From positions 1 to 64,000 of the forward strand of contig CALSPD010000005.1 of NCBI GenBank assembly GCA_943788145.1: 64,000 bases of DNA, in the 5' to 3' direction. Below, one piece after another: positions 63,528 to 64,000 of this stretch (its first letter is position 1; every line of letters begins with the position of its first letter). A program made the translations under genes and the position numbers. The DNA is from an uncultured Flavobacteriales bacterium. Its GTDB lineage: Bacteria > Bacteroidota > Bacteroidia > Flavobacteriales_G > Salibacteraceae. The notes below the pieces were generated by a model. The model did no database searches and had not been told where the DNA came from. It worked only from the letters and a program-made list of their open reading frames with translations.

Positions 63528-64000
63528 TTAACCGTTCATTGAAATTAAGAACTCCTCATTGCTCTTGGTGTGAGCCATTTGTTGTTTCAAGAATTCCATT
63601 GCTTCCACCGTGTTCATATCTGTTAAATGCTTTCGCAAGATCCACATACGTTGCAATACGTCCTTTTCCATGAGGATGTCATCTCTTCGTGTGCTTGACG
63701 CCACTAGGTCGATTGCTGGGAATACTCTTCTGTTGCTCAACTTACGATCGAGCTGAAGTTCCATATTACCAGTTCCCTTAAATTCTTCAAAGATTACCTC
63801 GTCCATTTTTGATCCTGTTTCCGTCAATGCAGTGGCGATGATGGTCAGGGAACCTCCATGCTCAATGTTTCGAGCTGCTCCAAAGAATCGTTTTGGTTTG
63901 TGTAAGGCGTTTGCATCAACCCCACCCGTTAGTACTTTACCGGATGCAGGCGAAACGGTATTGTATGCTCGAGCTAATCTCGTTATCGAGTCGAGTAAAA
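63528..64000 (-). CDS. rho: Transcription termination factor Rho, C-terminal part (runs off the window)
   Basis: The last ~157 codons of Rho. Read through to the edge the frame gives [15 protein letters not shown] (Walker B region), [22 protein letters not shown] (Q-loop region), [20 protein letters not shown] and [16 protein letters not shown], all near-invariant in Rho, and it ends in a short helical C-terminus. RNA-dependent hexameric helicase that ends transcription. The N-terminal part lies beyond position 64000. Confidence 0.96.
   Translation of the reverse strand, partial: LLDSITRLARAYNTVSPASGKVLTGGVDANALHKPKRFFGAARNIEHGGSLTIIATALTETGSKMDEVIFEEFKGTGNMELQLDRKLSNRRVFPAIDLVASSTRRDDILMEKDVLQRMWILRKHLTDMNTVEAMEFLKQQMAHTKSNEEFLISMNG

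Overview
The window is chromosomal DNA of a member of Bacteroidota, most probably a marine or freshwater Flavobacteriales relative. The evidence is type IX secretion (T9SS) C-terminal sorting domains, SprB-repeat cell-surface proteins, PorE-like OmpA/beta-propeller proteins, a TonB receptor with an N-terminal carboxypeptidase-D-like domain, a DUF2723 membrane protein and Mpl. No rRNA, tRNA or CRISPR was recognised. The backbone has moderate GC; the first ~8 kb is clearly more AT-rich.

Region 1 (1-9207) is a defence island read on the minus strand. It holds a tyrosine recombinase, then an Xre controller-like protein, two C5-cytosine methyltransferases (the second broken), a McrB-type AAA+ NTPase and a McrC/DUF2357 nuclease. 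The layout resembles LlaJI-type restriction-modification, in which two 5mC methyltransferases are paired with McrBC-like restriction subunits. The module sits between integron-like sites. GTTGTATGCC lies next to the 3' end of the recombinase. Its complement GGCATACAAC, followed by a long imperfect hairpin, lies after mcrC at the window edge. Inside these sites is a second pair of 46-nt direct repeats whose ends are conserved and whose central stems differ in sequence but keep pairing. This looks like a 7.9-kb integron-like cassette carrying a whole R-M system, and it is the best candidate here for an undescribed system.

Region 2 (9255-20943): a large BNR/sortilin-like secreted protein, thiol peroxidase, a decayed HYR-domain adhesin, and a tightly coupled three-gene operon. 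That operon reads like one giant surface protein (M43 protease, GEVED, SprB repeats, T9SS sorting domain) split in three, each part with its own signal peptide and only the last with a sorting domain.

Region 3 (21121-25451): housekeeping and metabolic enzymes (AIM24/TIGR00266, ChaN-like, thioesterase, alpha/beta hydrolase, FAH hydrolase, DnaQ/ExoX-like exonuclease).

Region 4 (25482-40371): envelope genes. Two tandem PorE-like proteins (one with an amber codon in its signal peptide), a 2-oxoacid dehydrogenase E2, a TonB receptor, a YfiR-TPR-SpoIIE phosphatase signalling operon, and a join between two truncated genes.

Region 5 (40373-64000): DUF2723 protein, LpoB-like and COG3014-like lipoproteins, SpoIID, a surE-(membrane protein)-lpxB operon, two T9SS cargo proteins, a zinc metallopeptidase, a DUF4139 protein, DinB-like, a polytopic membrane protein, ComEC, a PKD lipoprotein with a remnant of a tandem paralogue, an MBL-fold hydrolase, class II aldolase, Mpl, a small membrane protein, and the 3' part of rho running off the right edge.
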